Below, piece by piece: positions 35,147 through 47,229 of a stretch of 64,000 bases of DNA (position 1 is the stretch's first letter; each line of letters begins with the position of its first letter). The notes below the pieces were generated by a model. The model ran no database searches. It worked only from the letters and a program-made list of their open reading frames with translations, and was not told the origin of the DNA. Both the position numbers and the translations under genes were made by a program. The stretch is from Eutypella sp. D-1 (lineage: Eukaryota; Ascomycota; Sordariomycetes; Xylariales; Diatrypaceae), in the NCBI GenBank assembly GCA_023313575.1, contig JAJTTP010000009.1, positions 806,001 through 870,000 of the forward strand, given 5' to 3'.

Positions 35147-38100
35147 TATGGTGTCTCCCCACCCAGCCGCAGCTGTTTTTGTATCTCTAAACGAGCTGTG
35201 GTATATGAGATGAATCTGTCGCAAGGTATGTGTGGATCACCGGATTTCAAAGAAAGCCATCTATACTCTGTACAGTTATAACCCTAGTCTTTATGATGCG
35301 CGTACGCCGTACCCAGCCAGTCTGCCCGGTTTTAAGCCCAGGAATGGTTACAAGAGAGTCCGGGTATTTCGCAATTGAAATGTAGAGGATTTGCTATTTT
35401 TTGTGTGAGAGGTTACTCGTGTACATAGGAAGAATGACATGGCATTCATACATGACAAGATGACGGAAAGAAAGTAAAAAAGAAACAAGAATATTAGAGG
35501 ATGCCCGGGTGAAGACCCGACCTCAATGAAGTTATGACATCAAAAATTTCATACCTCTCTAAGTACCTCAGTAAGGTAAGCTCCGAGGTCCAGACAGGCG
35601 GGCACTAAAAACCCAAAAGTACTCCCCATATTAATGGCAGTAATGCGGGTCTACCGACTGGAATTACTGGAATTATTGGGAATTTGAAATACCTTCGGGG
35701 CCCAGCCGATTTTAGCCGGATATAAGCGTCAAATGCCTACCTATCAGGATTCAGATATTTCGAAGCTCTGATGTATTTGATAATTGGCATGTGCATGACC
35801 ATGGGCAGCCTGGCAGCACGGGGTCGGGTATATCCATACCAGTTCCTTCAGTCTCATATACATATTCAGTCTGCATATACATCTCTGACAATATGCCTAA
35901 GTATTTTCAGCACAACACAACGCCTAATCACGATACTTTATTTAGACTTGGTTGATGGCTTCTGAGCATCAAGCCCCCGCCTGAAAACCACGGCATCAGT
36001 TAAATAGTATGTATACCTTACCTTTCAAGCACGCCATCATCAAGCATTTGTGTTTGTGCAAGTATGCCTGCTCTAAGTAGTCTTCACTATTCTTACACCA
36101 TTTACTCAGTCCACCACCTTTTTATTGCCGTACCCCTCCAAATCCCCCTACCTTATCTATCACGTAGGGTATACATGGCGGCCCGTTCCTATCATGATTA
36201 AACCCTGTTGACCCCTTCGGTGCCGCCTCCGACAAATTCGGGTGCCGTTTACCTGCAACGACATACTGCCACGGTAGTAATTCATTGTTCATAGTTAAAT
36301 AAAAGCGCCGATCTGTGATGCATACTGCTGTCACATGTCAGGATTTGGCTGCGACCCAGGTTGGCTCCGGAATTGGTTTCGCGACCCTGACATGGTACTG
36401 GTAAAATAGCGCTAAGCATCGGTGTGTTGAGCCGAACTACGAAGTATATTGATAGATATACTTACTTACATAGGGCGGCGGCTCGCTTCATATGCATTGG
36501 ACTAGTCGAAATAAGAGTAAGCTCAAGGAACTCTAGACTCTAGGTATCATGTAACTCTCACGATTCCACTTATGCAAACTCCACGTTCAACATGTTGTCG
36601 GACGAATGTGTTGTCTGCGCCATGTGTCCCCGGAGGCTGTTCACCGCCAAGCATGGAGACCAGTCAACAAAGTCGATAACAAGAACTAACTCTCTGGAGG
36701 GCATACCTACTTGACTACCAACCGGATCTAAGGAATTGCCAGCCGCGCGTGCTCTATTGCCTCGTTTGAGAAGCCGAAGTAGGACGCGTACATTGCGCTC
36801 TGTGGAACCGCCGACGTTGCATTCGTACCTGAAGCACTCCGCATTCCGGAGGCGGCCCCGTCTGGGTTGCTATTGATTCTTCTTTCTTCTTCCTTCCGGC
36901 TCGATACATCGGCCAATTAAAGGACCCGTCCGTGTACTGGCCCATCTTCTCGTCTTCACAAGTAGAGGGGGACTCTAGGTAGTTTTCACTGACGACACTA
37001 AGTACCGGTTTTAATCGATTATGTACATTGAAGTAGACAACTACGGAACTCGGTATTATCTATGTACTGTTCTCTGTTGTGTTACTTATTTCCCCAGCCG
37101 CCGACGTTATTATCGGAAGGGTATCGGCGACCGATGACGGCAACGGAAGGGCCCGGATCCATGGATCTGTTGGGAATATATAGGTACCTTGTAGGTACCT
37201 AGGTACCAAGGTAACCACCTGGGCAAGTAACCCGACATCTTCACGTGCTAAACGATACGTTCAGACATTATCTGATTGCGTCAGTAAGGCCTGGCCTGAT
37301 TGGCTACAAAGGCTTTAAAGTTTCTGGGATTTTTAGTAGGGTCGCTGGCTCGCTTGGCTGGCGGACTGGATTCAGAAAACCTGACCCACTACGTATCCAG
37401 ATTTCCGTATTTCGGGGGTGAATTTTCCATATCTCTCTTTGATAGGTCGCCCAACAGACCAATGGAACCACTCACCAGTCTCTAGGGACGCGGGGGGTTA
37501 TTCAATAGATTCTGATCTATTCTTCTCGAGTCTGTGAAGGACTTGGAGAACCACCCTGGCAACCCTGGAGATCTGGTAGACCGAGAGCCTAGAAGCTTTA
37601 TACCCTGTTGGCATTACGGGAGCCTAGTAGTCTTCCTAGCGACTTCCTTCTAAAAAAAAAAAGTCAGAATTAGATCCCTGTCAACTAAAAGTTCGGTCAC
37701 GATATCTACAGAGTACATACGAACCCCCAAGCCTGTACTGTACTGTACAGAAGTATCTGAGCAAATCTCTTTGAATACCTGGGCGGGTATACCTGGTCTA
37801 CATAGGTGGTAATGGTTATACGTACCTACCTGCGTGCGTATTTAAGTGATAGCTGTTATCATTGATAAATTGGAAGTTGGTCGTGTCAAAAATTCTCTCT
37901 TTCCACTCGAAAGAAAAGACATGACATGGTAATGAGGTCAGGGCCTTATCACGCGACACCTATCCTAGTTTGGCAGTAACTTCGCCAGTGCATTCTATAT
38001 TGTCCATTCAATAGCTTATTTTCTCCCCTCTACCTACTATCGCCCCCTCCCCCCCGGATCTCGGGCTTTACACGGCATTCATAAACTGCAAACTTCGGGT

Positions 38101-38394
38101 TCGGTTGCCGTCTGCGTAGAACACTCTTGATTGAGAGGCTTGTTTGTTGCTGGTTTACGGGACGCAATTACATCACAAGTTGTCGGAAGGCGGCTGAGAA
38201 GGATAAGAGGCAAAAAAGTATTAAAGCATGACCACATATCGCCAATTTTTTTCCCGGACATATTTCTAACTTGCTGGCGCTGTTGGCACTTGTATGATAT
38301 CATCTTCGTTATCAGCCACATCTAGTTGCTCAGCCATCGACATAAGTGCACAAACCCCTGCGACCCGTGTCAACGTGGCGCATTATCGGAGATA
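35147..38394. other. Divergent spacer, 3.2 kb, no supported gene
   Basis: Upstream of both ETF-QO (-) and the betaine-reductase-like gene (+). Seen: a TACCTAGGTA palindrome at 37196 within a KpnI-like GGTACC cluster, C-rich DNA at 38041-38058, and pyrimidine-rich DNA near 38020-38060. A minus-strand 62-codon frame at 36728-36916 looks mildly protein-like but has no partner exon I can see. Confidence 0.55.
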
Positions 38395-41300
38395 ATGCCT
38401 ATCCTTAATATCAGCAAAGATCTGTCCGCGCTTTTCAGGGAGCAGGCTAAAGCCACCCCTGAGCTCATCGCGTTGGAGGATGAGACTAAGACATTGACCT
38501 ATGCTGAGCTCGACTCTGAGGTCGACGACCTCGCTAGGCGCCTTCGCCACTATGGTGTCGGCCGAGACGCCCTAGTCGGCGTCTTATTGGGACGGAGCGC
38601 CGATTATGTGATCGCATGTCTCGCGGCGCTCCGTGCAGGCGGTGCTTTTCTCGTCCTTGAGCTCGCCTACCCGCCGAGTCTCTTAGGTGACGTGATCGAC
38701 GACGCGCAGCCTAAAGTAGTGATAACGCACACGGCTCACGCCGGTAAGGTCAAGGGGGACTTTCCCTTGATCGTCCTCGACGAGCAGAAGACAGGGGTGA
38801 ACGGGAATGGCCCACATAAGGGCGAGACTAATGGCCTGCAACCCTTGCCGTCCGAGGACGACCTCGATCGGCTCGCATTCGTGTCGTATTCATCCGGTAC
38901 CACAGGGTGAGAACCATCCTACTTGAACCCAATCAAATTTTCGTAATTAACGTAGATATAGCAAGCCGAAAGGTATTTGTAACCCTCACGGGGCCGCCGT
39001 GCGTTCCTACGACCTTCGGTTTGGCGTGAACGACCTTCAGCCCGGAGACCGGGTAGCCTGCAATGTATTCTTTATTTGGGAGATACTGCGCCCTATTCTA
39101 CGAGGAGCCACTGTCGTCACGGTCCTGGATGAGACGAGCTACGACCCAGTCACACTCGTGGAGCTACTCCGCTCACGACGTATTACGGAAACGCTCATGA
39201 CCCCTACCCTGTTAGCTACGATACTTCATCGACACCCGCAGCTTGGGAAGCGAGTTCCCGACCTGCGCACCCTATGGCTCAACGGCGAGGTCGTGACAAC
39301 GGACCTGGCCCGTCGCGCAATGAAGGCGCTGCCGAACTGTCAGTTGCTAAACTGCTACAGCGCAAGCGAGACCCACGAGATCGCCTGTGGTGACATCAAA
39401 GATATGTTCGACGAGAAGGCTTCTGTCTGTCCCGTGGGGCCGCCTTTAGATCCCGAACACACCTATATCCTAGATGAACGTGGCAACAAGGTAGATGCTG
39501 GAGTCAGCGGGGAACTGTTCGTCGGTGGGAGCCTCTTGGCGCGCGGATATCTTAACCTTCCGGACACTACAGCTAAAGCCTTTCATGATGACCCCTTTAG
39601 CTCAACCGCAGGAGCACGAATGTATGCGACAGGAGATACGGCGCGATTGCTACCATCCGGACTTATGGAGATAACCGGTCGCGTTGGGGCTATGATCAAG
39701 ATAAGGGGCTACAGCGTCCAGCCGCCTGCTGTTGAAAAGGCGATCATGGATCATTTGGCGGTCGAAAGTTGTGCGCTAGTAGCTCACGGCGACGGTCTCG
39801 ACCGGAAACTAGTCGCTTATATAGTCCCCGACAAAGAGCCTGGGAATCGGACAACTGTAGTGATTGACGAGGCGGGGTACAGCCCAGTTGCACGGAAAGC
39901 CCTGGCTGACCACCTAGCCCATTACATGATCCCGACACTGTGGATCGAGCTTGACAGCCTCCCTACCCATGAGGTCTCCGGGAAAGTTGATCACAAGCGC
40001 TTGCCATCTCCCAATGCCCGGTCAAAGAGTCCGAATGGGAACGGGTCCGCCCAAGATCGAGAGATCAAACTCGAAGACATCGCCAAGATATGGGCTGGAG
40101 CTCTAGGCACTACAGCGAAGGCTGTCATGAAACAGCAACATGACTTTTTCGATCTCGGTGGACATTCACTGGCCTTAGTCAACATAGCGACCAAATTGAC
40201 AGCTGCCTATGGGTTCCCCGTATCTATTGGCAAGCTAGCTGGGCAACCAACGCTAGCAGGGCATCTGGAGGTCGTGCGAGCTGCGCGCGATGGACATACG
40301 GCGGCCGTCCAGTCGGATCTACCCGCGGTTTTGCGTGCAGATTCGGTTCTTCCGGACGACATCAAACCACAGAAGACTAAGCCTTGTCCCTTGAGCGAGG
40401 CCGAGAATGTCTTGTTAACTGGAGCAACCGGATTCTTGGGTGCTTTCCTGCTACACACAATCCTGGAGACCACGTCGGCTAATGTTATATGTCTCGTGCG
40501 TTTTGCGGACCTCGCGACGGACAATTACTCTGCGGGACTGGCAAGAATACGGAAGAACCTCCTTGATCTCGGGCTATGGAACGATTCGATTATTGACCGA
40601 ATCGACGTACTGCCTGCCAACATCGCCCGGAAGCGTTTCGGTCTTTCCGACGATGCTTTTGAAGAGCTTGCCTCCAGTATTCAGGTTATCATTCACTCTG
40701 CCGCCACCGTCAACCTCGTGTACCCCTACGCCTCCATGCAAGGTGCCAATGTGTTCGGCACGCGAGAGATTCTGCGCCTGGCTTGCAAGGCCGGCGCTAC
40801 AGTGCATCACATCAGCACAAACGGCGTCTTACCGCCGTCTACCGAAGGCTGGTCGGAAGACGTTATGCTTAGTGTTGATGAGGTGCCGGAGAAACTGATT
40901 GACGGCTATGGGCAGACCAAATGGGTAGCTGAGCAACTGATTCTTGAGGCTGCGAAGAGGGGTCTTCCGGCGAGAATTTACCGACCCGGCACGATTAGTG
41001 GCCACAGCACGTCGGGCTCGACCAACACGTACGATCTCCTAAACGCGCTTATTGTCGAATCCCTGCTTCTGGGGTACGACCCTGATATTGAAGGCTGGTA
41101 CGCGGAAATGACCCCGGTGGACTTCGTCAGCAAAGCTATTACCTCGCTGGCGAACCTTGTCGAGGATAACAACACCGCGGAGCAGCGCATCTTCCATCTG
41201 GGTGACCCCAGCCCAGTCACCACCAAAGAAGTGTTCGATTGCTTAGCGCAACTCGGGTACCCGACCCAACCAATAGGCTGGGACCAGTGGGTCGACATGT

Positions 41301-42412
41301 GGCACGAGAAGAGGGGATCCAGTAAAGGAGGGGATGGTTCCTTTACCGTGGAGATCCTGAGTCGTGGTATGCCCACCGTCGATTTCCTCAAGTGGGTGAC
41401 GGTTCTGAAAGACCCAGCCACACAGCCCCATCTCAGCCGCGCCGGACTTCAGCGGCCTAAAATAGACAGTAGTCTACTTCAGATTTACGTCAGACATTTT
41501 TGTGCTAGAGGGTGGCTTCCTAAACCCCCACTTCGTCGACGCAACCAGCTTGATACTACAACTCCCACCACCACAACTACCACAGTCACCTCGGCATCAG
41601 CAGCCACCCCAGCCCAAGTCATGGCTACTGGACCTCTAGCCGGTCGTATCGCCGTCGTGACGGGTGCATCCTCCGGAATTGGCGCCGCGGTCGCTACTGC
41701 GCTCGCTAAGGAGGGCGCCCACGTGGCCTTGGCTGCGCGACGCATCGACGCCCTGGAGAACCTAAAGAGAAAAATGCTTAGCAGCAGCAACAATGCCGGG
41801 AACAAGGTCATCGTGCACAAGACGGACGTAACGGACCGGGCGCAGGTCGAGGGGCTGGTGCGCGCGGCGACGGAGCAGCTCGGCGGGCCCGTCGACATCC
41901 TGGTCTCGTGCGCCGGCGTCATGTACTATACGCTGATGAAGAACGCGCAGACGGAGGAGTGGGACCGCACCGTCGACGTCAACTGCAAGGGCCTGCTCAA
42001 CTGTCTGTCCTCCGTCGTGCCGGGTATGCTGTCCCGCGCCTCTCCGTCGGGCTCCAGCCCCGGCTCCAGCCCCCACATCGTCGCCATCTCCTCCGATGCC
42101 GGCCGCAAGGTATTCCCCGGGCTGGGGGTGTACTCGGCGTCCAAGTTCTTCGTGGAGGCGACGCTGCAGAGCCTGCGCCTCGAGACCGCCGGCACCGGCC
42201 TCCGCGTCACTGCCGTCCAGCCCGGCAACACCAACACCGACCTCCTGGGCATGTCGACCGACCAGGAGGCCGTCAAGAAGTATGGCGAGGCTACTGGCGC
42301 CAAGATGCTCGATCCTGACGATATCGCCTCTGCCATTATCTACGCTCTCCGCCAGCCCCCTCACGTCGCTGTCAACGAGATTCTCGTCGAGCCTAGGGAC
42401 GAGCCGATTTGA
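38395..42412 (+). CDS. NRPS-like A-T-R1-R2 carboxylic acid reductase, glycine betaine reductase type
   Basis: Resembles the fungal ATRR enzyme (described from Aspergillus) that reduces glycine betaine to choline through an enzyme-bound thioester and betaine aldehyde. Exons 38395-38906 and 38962-42412, 55-bp intron (GTGAGA, ATAG), 1320 aa; the upstream frame lacks an ATG. Domains: adenylation, about 10-530, with VSYSSGTTGKPKGIC across the splice and the Lys-containing VSGKVDHKRL; carrier, with DFFDLGGHSL at about 565-575, Ser for phosphopantetheine; thioester reductase R1 from about 653 (VLLTGATGFLGAFLL, with the catalytic YGQTK at about 820); aldehyde reductase R2 of the SDR class from about 1065 (VVTGASSGIGAAV, NAG-type CAGVMYY, YSASK). 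The A-T-R-R order is unusual and diagnostic. Betaine as substrate is inferred from architecture; its aromatic cage was not checked. Confidence 0.88.
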
Positions 42413-42850
42413 GAACCACCCATCCACCTCGCTGATCCTATCTACCTTCGTAGTGAACTAGTTTAGACAGCGGTTATGAACGCGGTTGTCGGTTTATAGA
42501 AGCTTGATGGTGCGGGTGGATGTGTGGGTGCTGAGACTTCTGGATAGAGCCCAGGGGAGTCCTGCTAGAGGAGAAAGGAAAAAATGGAACAGAAAATTGC
42601 ATTACATAGAAATACAGGGATGTGTCGAACTTGTCTCGGTGCACATAAATAGAACGAGATTCATTAAGATCTTGGGTTCTCATTGCCGCTAAACATTGGT
42701 GGTCCCGCACATAAACATTTATCATAGCATGAGTGTCGTTGTTAAACCCTCTAAAGTATCTCTAAAGTATCGTTGATCGCCTATTACGATACGCCTCTAT
42801 ACGGCTGCTCGACTATAACACATTTCATACTTTATACGACCAGCCGCTGC
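42413..42850. other. Convergent spacer
   Basis: 0.44 kb between the A-T-R-R gene and the FAD oxidase stop, holding two 3' UTRs. Contains a short direct repeat (ctctaaagtat, about 42749-42771). Confidence 0.6.
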
Positions 42851-44934
42851 TCAGGACAGCAGCGCCTTGGATTGTAACACAGCCGGCGGCCCGCCCAGGA
42901 GCTTAAAAAATCCCGGGTGCAACTTCTGGAATACGCCCGTCGGATCGTACTTCTCCGAGATCTGCACCAGCCTCTCCGCGTTCTCGGCGCCGTAGCCCGC
43001 GAACGGGTCCTGGAAATGGCTGGCGTAGTTGATGTCTATTACCTGTCAGTATTCTTTGCTAGTGGCTCTTTCGTGTGTTCGTTATTAAGAAAACACGGTC
43101 GGGGGATCGCATAGGGAAGAGGTGATAAAGGAGCAGAGAAGGGAAGAACCCAAACAGCCTGCAGAACGTGTCCACATAGAAGTCGAGTCGTAATACATAC
43201 TATAGACAAGTCAGCTTTGTTTGTTCACTTTCTAGAATACACGTCGCTAAGGGAACGACGGCGTGATGATAGGGACAACCACACATACCAGAGAAAGGGG
43301 TGATCGAGGCCTCGCTCACGGGCCAAGGTTTTCGTACGAGTATAGAAGTTGTGGTAAGCAGTGAGGACGAGGTCGTCGTCCGAGTCAAAAGTCCACGCTA
43401 CGTTGGGGGTGAAGTGGATCAGCGTCTCCTTGGAAGCCCCGAGGCCGAGCGGGTTGCCACCGTTGCGGTTCATGCTCTCGCGCTGCGCAGGGGAGAGCAC
43501 CTGGATCGAGAGCGCCGGCATGATGCCCGTGACGTTCTGGAGCGGCGTCACTTCCTCCTCCCATATGGATACTGCGTCCTTGACGAGCTGCTTGTCCACC
43601 CGCACCGTCAGCGCCCAGAGGCTCTCGCGCTGGCCGAACGGGCTTGTGGCGTCCACGGCGATCGTGAGGTTGGACTGCGAGTTCGTCCGTATGTCGCTCG
43701 AGAGCGGGTTCTCGAGGAAGAAATCGTCGAACACCTCCGGATGCTTGCCCTCCGGGTGCGGGTCCGTGTGGTCCAGCTGCGTCGCCGTGATCCACATGCC
43801 GTAGATCTGGGCGTAGGCGAAGGACACGATCATGTGCGACTTCGGGTCCTTGCTGGACGCGTCCTCCGCCGCGTAGCGAACCACCGCGTCGATCGACGCT
43901 TCTCTGCTGCTCTGGAACTCGTAGATGACGGAGCCGCCCCACATCAGCCCGCGTTCGAAGGCGTTCACGTCGAACCGCGTCACCACGCCGAAGTTCCCTC
44001 CGCCGCCGCCGCGCAGCGCCCAGAATAGGTCTGGGTAGGAGCCCGCGTTCACTTCCACTACTTCCCCAGAGGCGAGGACCACCTCGTAGTTAACAACGTT
44101 GTCGCACGCCCACCCGTGCTCGTTACTCGAGAAGGAGATCTAAAGAGGGGCTTTGTTAGCCGGCATCTCTTGAAGATACGTGTCGGGAATCAAAGTCTCG
44201 GGTTCTACTCACACCACCGCCCAGCAAAAAACCTCCAACACCAACCGACGCGACGCGCCCACCGACGACCGTCAGGTTCTGCGGCTCAAGGACACTGTAC
44301 ACGTCGACCCAAGTGTTGCCGGGGCCGATGGAGACGGTCTTACGGTCGGCGCTCGGGGTGACCTGCTTCATGTGGAAGAAGTCGATGGTGATACCGCCGT
44401 CACTGTTGGAGCAGCCCTTGAAGGAGGAATGGCCGCCGCCCTTCACGGCGAACGGGCACTGCGTCGCGCGAGCCAGCAACAGCACGACGGCCACGTCCTC
44501 CGCGTCCGTCGGGTGCACGAAGCAGCGCGGCCGCGTCTGCGACTGCTGCTGTGACCAAAACCGCCCCAGCCCCGCGTCGTAGGCCGCCTCGCCGAATACG
44601 CTCACGTGCTCGGGCCCGAACGTGTCGACTAGGACATCGCACTGCAATGAGAACCGTCAGAAACAGATCTCTCGAGGGTGTATATATCCGGCCGTGCTTC
44701 AAGCGGCTCATACACAAGCCCTTATCCTTTCGTATCTCTTCTCCTTACCGCAAGCGCACAGTGGCAGGTCTCGTCACCTCGCGGACTGAAGGTCAACTCG
44801 TTTACCCGAGCGTCGTTGATTCCTCGCCGCAACAAACCGCTGATTGGATCATCTTGGCCGTGGACCCCGCTGCCGAGCACGCTGGAAAGCAGCGAGCTGC
44901 ACAGCAGCGTTGCTGCCAGCTGCCTGTAGGCCAT
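42851..44934 (-). CDS. Secreted FAD-linked oxidase, BBE-like, with twin intron
   Basis: Secreted PCMH-type flavin oxidase with a C-terminal berberine-bridge segment; such enzymes oxidise sugars, alcohols or secondary metabolites. Exons 44934-44749, 44641-44213, 44139-43290 and 43035-42851; 549 aa. The ATG at 44934 opens a signal peptide ([16 protein letters not shown]). Flavin domain: [10 protein letters not shown] with His133, the histidyl-FAD residue. The usual second flavin Cys site reads [10 protein letters not shown], with Ala instead of Cys, so flavin attachment should be single. The end includes [20 protein letters not shown] and [10 protein letters not shown]. The last junction needs a twin intron: internal 43288-43200 inside the donor of an external intron made of G43289 plus 43199-43036. 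This restores HPFLYINYA. Converges with the A-T-R-R gene. Confidence 0.85.
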
Positions 44935-46440
44935 ACTTTTTACCACGATTTCTTCTTAAGGGAGGTGGACTGTAAAGCGGGGGTGAACTCTTGTTTAAGA
45001 CACGTTCTGCTTTGTCAAGACCAAAAAAAAAAAAAAAAAGCAACGACAGAAACACGTCTCTCTCTCTCTCTCTGTCACCTGGGATGTTCCAGTTTTCAAT
45101 AAATACTACATTTATTCGAGAGGAGAACGCCGCGAAGGGGCGGGCATGTGCAGCCGACTCCCAGAGGGTTAGTTACAAGGTGGCAGTTGTTAGTAGTACA
45201 ACCACGTATACGCAAGGGATTAACGTGCATCGAACCGAACAACTAGCTTTGTTTAGCGGTGTACTCCTTTGGTAGCTAATGCTCGAATCTGGGTTCTTCT
45301 GTAGGATTTCGAACCCATTAGTTGTCGTTTAGGTATGCGCTACTTAGCTACTGCTTATGGGGGGCTTGCTAATTTGTTGGGAGTATCTAGTAGCACTTGG
45401 CTGAATCGATATATACTTGACTATAAGTTAGCGATGATTACTTGCTGGTATACAACATGGGACCGAGAGTGCTGTATAGATGTAGAGATAGTGATGTATA
45501 ATTATCGGTGTTGATTTGCTCTTTACAGTCGGGTAGGGAACATCGGCTTTGGAATATGTATGTAGTTGGATGTTGTGTGGTTTGAGTGCTTACAAGGGCT
45601 ACCCCACCTTGAAGTTGAGGATACGAATACGAATGCCATTCTGTAATCCCTGTTGATACACCGTTGACTCCTTCGTCGATTGGATCACCCATTTATGTAC
45701 ATGAGAGCTGATTGATTACATAATTTTAGAGGACGTTTTGAAATAGATACGCCTAGGCACGCATTCACATAGGAAGATTGCAGTATATTACAGGATATTG
45801 TTAAGATGTATATACTTCGTACAATTTGTCCGGACTAGCCTAGGCCTCCTACCTAGGCTGCTAGGTAAGGAGAATCATTATCTGTAGGACGTCCATATAC
45901 ATATAGGAGTGATCAACGCTATACTCTTTCCAGTATAGAGCTATTTCCACAAGCAAGGGATGCGTAGACCTAGTAGCGTATTGCAGTGAATCAGATCACC
46001 ACGCACGTCGATAAAAAGTTCGAAGGATCGCTCTAGTTGTTATAAGGAAGGGTGGTAATTTAGTAGCCTAGTGAAAAAACTGCTCTATGGTTTCTAGAGT
46101 CTGAGGATGTACGCTAGATCCAGTATTTGCTATACAGGAATCCTATAGTACTTCAGCCTGCTGGCCTCAATATGGCTACTAATTTCCCGACCAGAAAGTT
46201 CCGGCCATTCCAATAAGATAGGTAGAGGTACTTGCTATGGCTCACGACATTCATCGAGATGTTTTCTTCATACGTACATGTTCCATTTTCCCACAAATGA
46301 TGCCTTCGCATATCATGAACTCTGTGCTGATGGTTCTTTGCATTCGGCCTTAAACTGCTAACAGACATCCTGCGGAGGATGCGGCCTGCTCGACTCCAAG
46401 TGCAGTAATGTCTAAATGATGCTGCTGACTATAGAATAGC
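44935..46440. other. Spacer, no supported gene
   Basis: 1.5 kb holding the FAD oxidase promoter. A17-like poly(A) at about 45023-45039 and a CT dinucleotide run at about 45055-45072 lie 90-140 bases upstream of the ATG. Further on, several TAGGTA words (45840-45870). No coding frame. Confidence 0.6.
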
Positions 46441-47229
46441 CTACGATGCAGGGCCTGAGATAGACGTGGTAAGGCTTCCGCTCTCGACATAAACTCCGCT
46501 GAAGTACAGGTCCTCCGTCTCATCCGCATACCCATCTCTCGGAAGCTCCAAAACACCGAGGTGCCAGTCCTGGCCGTTGCTGCTGGTGGACGCGCTCACG
46601 GGGTCAATAGTCTTCTTTAAATCGTCCCCGCCCGTCGAGTACCAGAAGCCGACGGTGTTGGCGCCGAAGTCGATCTCGTAGGCGACGTTATGCCACACGT
46701 CGGGCAGGAACTCGGTGCTCCACTCCGTGTTGCCACCGACCATCCATCGCAGGAGGGGATCATCGGTCCCCGGGGAGCCGCTCAGCCAGCCTGATTTGAG
46801 CTCGGTAAAGTGGCTCTCGAAGAAGGCGATCTGGTGCTCGCGGGTCTCGGCCGGCGGGTTGACGTCCTTCCGCAGGATGCTGAAGTGGTACCACACCTTG
46901 CCTTGATTGATGCCCGCCGACGTCTGGGGGATGAGCTCGGTCCGCCGCATGTTCTGGCCGTTCCAGAACGCCGTCGAGTCTAGCGTCAGCTTGACGCCCT
47001 TGGTCGAGCTCTCATCCGCCGGGTTCTTGTAGTCGGGCGACAGCTCCACGTAGTCCGTCGTCGGCCCCGAGCCGTGGATATACCACTGGTACGGGCCAAC
47101 CTGGTTCGACCAGTCCCACTTGTCTAGGTCGGTTGCCGACTCGAGGTCGTTGAACCGGCCATCCCAGATAACCTCGCCGCATGCAACCAGGTGGCCGCTA
47201 AGAAGGGCGATGAGTGTCGGTGCCTTCAT
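46441..47229 (-). CDS. Secreted glycoside hydrolase family 131 (beta-glucanase)
   Basis: Secreted enzyme acting on beta-1,3/1,6/1,4-glucans in cell walls. Intronless, 262 aa from the ATG at 47229, with a signal peptide of about 18 residues (MKAPTLIALLSGHLVACG). GH131 hallmarks in order: VIWDGRFNDL, NQVGPYQWYIHGSG, YKNPADES, WNGQNMRRTELIPQ, VWYHFSILRKD, REHQIAFFESHFTELKSGW, DPLLRWMVGG, WHNVAYEIDFGANTVGFW and LGVLELPRDGY. The conserved Arg and Glu of RRTELIPQ and His of REHQ are in place. Length fits a single catalytic domain without a cellulose-binding module. Typical of plant-degrading or plant-associated fungi. Confidence 0.93.
   Translation of the reverse strand: MKAPTLIALLSGHLVACGEVIWDGRFNDLESATDLDKWDWSNQVGPYQWYIHGSGPTTDYVELSPDYKNPADESSTKGVKLTLDSTAFWNGQNMRRTELIPQTSAGINQGKVWYHFSILRKDVNPPAETREHQIAFFESHFTELKSGWLSGSPGTDDPLLRWMVGGNTEWSTEFLPDVWHNVAYEIDFGANTVGFWYSTGGDDLKKTIDPVSASTSSNGQDWHLGVLELPRDGYADETEDLYFSGVYVESGSLTTSISGPAS

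Noticed and set aside
35147..35224. Longer N-terminus of ETF-QO
   Set aside because: Starts at TTG; the ATG at 35146 opens a clean mitochondrial presequence.
36728..36945. Short minus-strand frames
   Set aside because: 62-63 codons, mildly protein-like, but no splice partner, no family and no promoter signal I can support.
38326..38394. Upstream extension of the A-T-R-R protein
   Set aside because: It begins at TTG; the first in-frame ATG is at 38395 and gives a normal adenylation-domain start.
41762..42427. Minus-strand frame of 221 codons
   Set aside because: Antisense to the R2 domain of the A-T-R-R protein; Gly/Ala/Arg low-complexity translation.
43300..44028. Plus-strand frame of 242 codons
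   Set aside because: Antisense shadow of the FAD oxidase; its composition follows from the codon bias of the real gene.
45295..45362. tRNA-like A and B box on the minus strand (TAGCTAAGTAG and GGGTTCGAAATCC)
   Set aside because: The spacing between boxes is too short (about 24 bases) and neither the acceptor stem nor the T stem pairs, so no cloverleaf forms.
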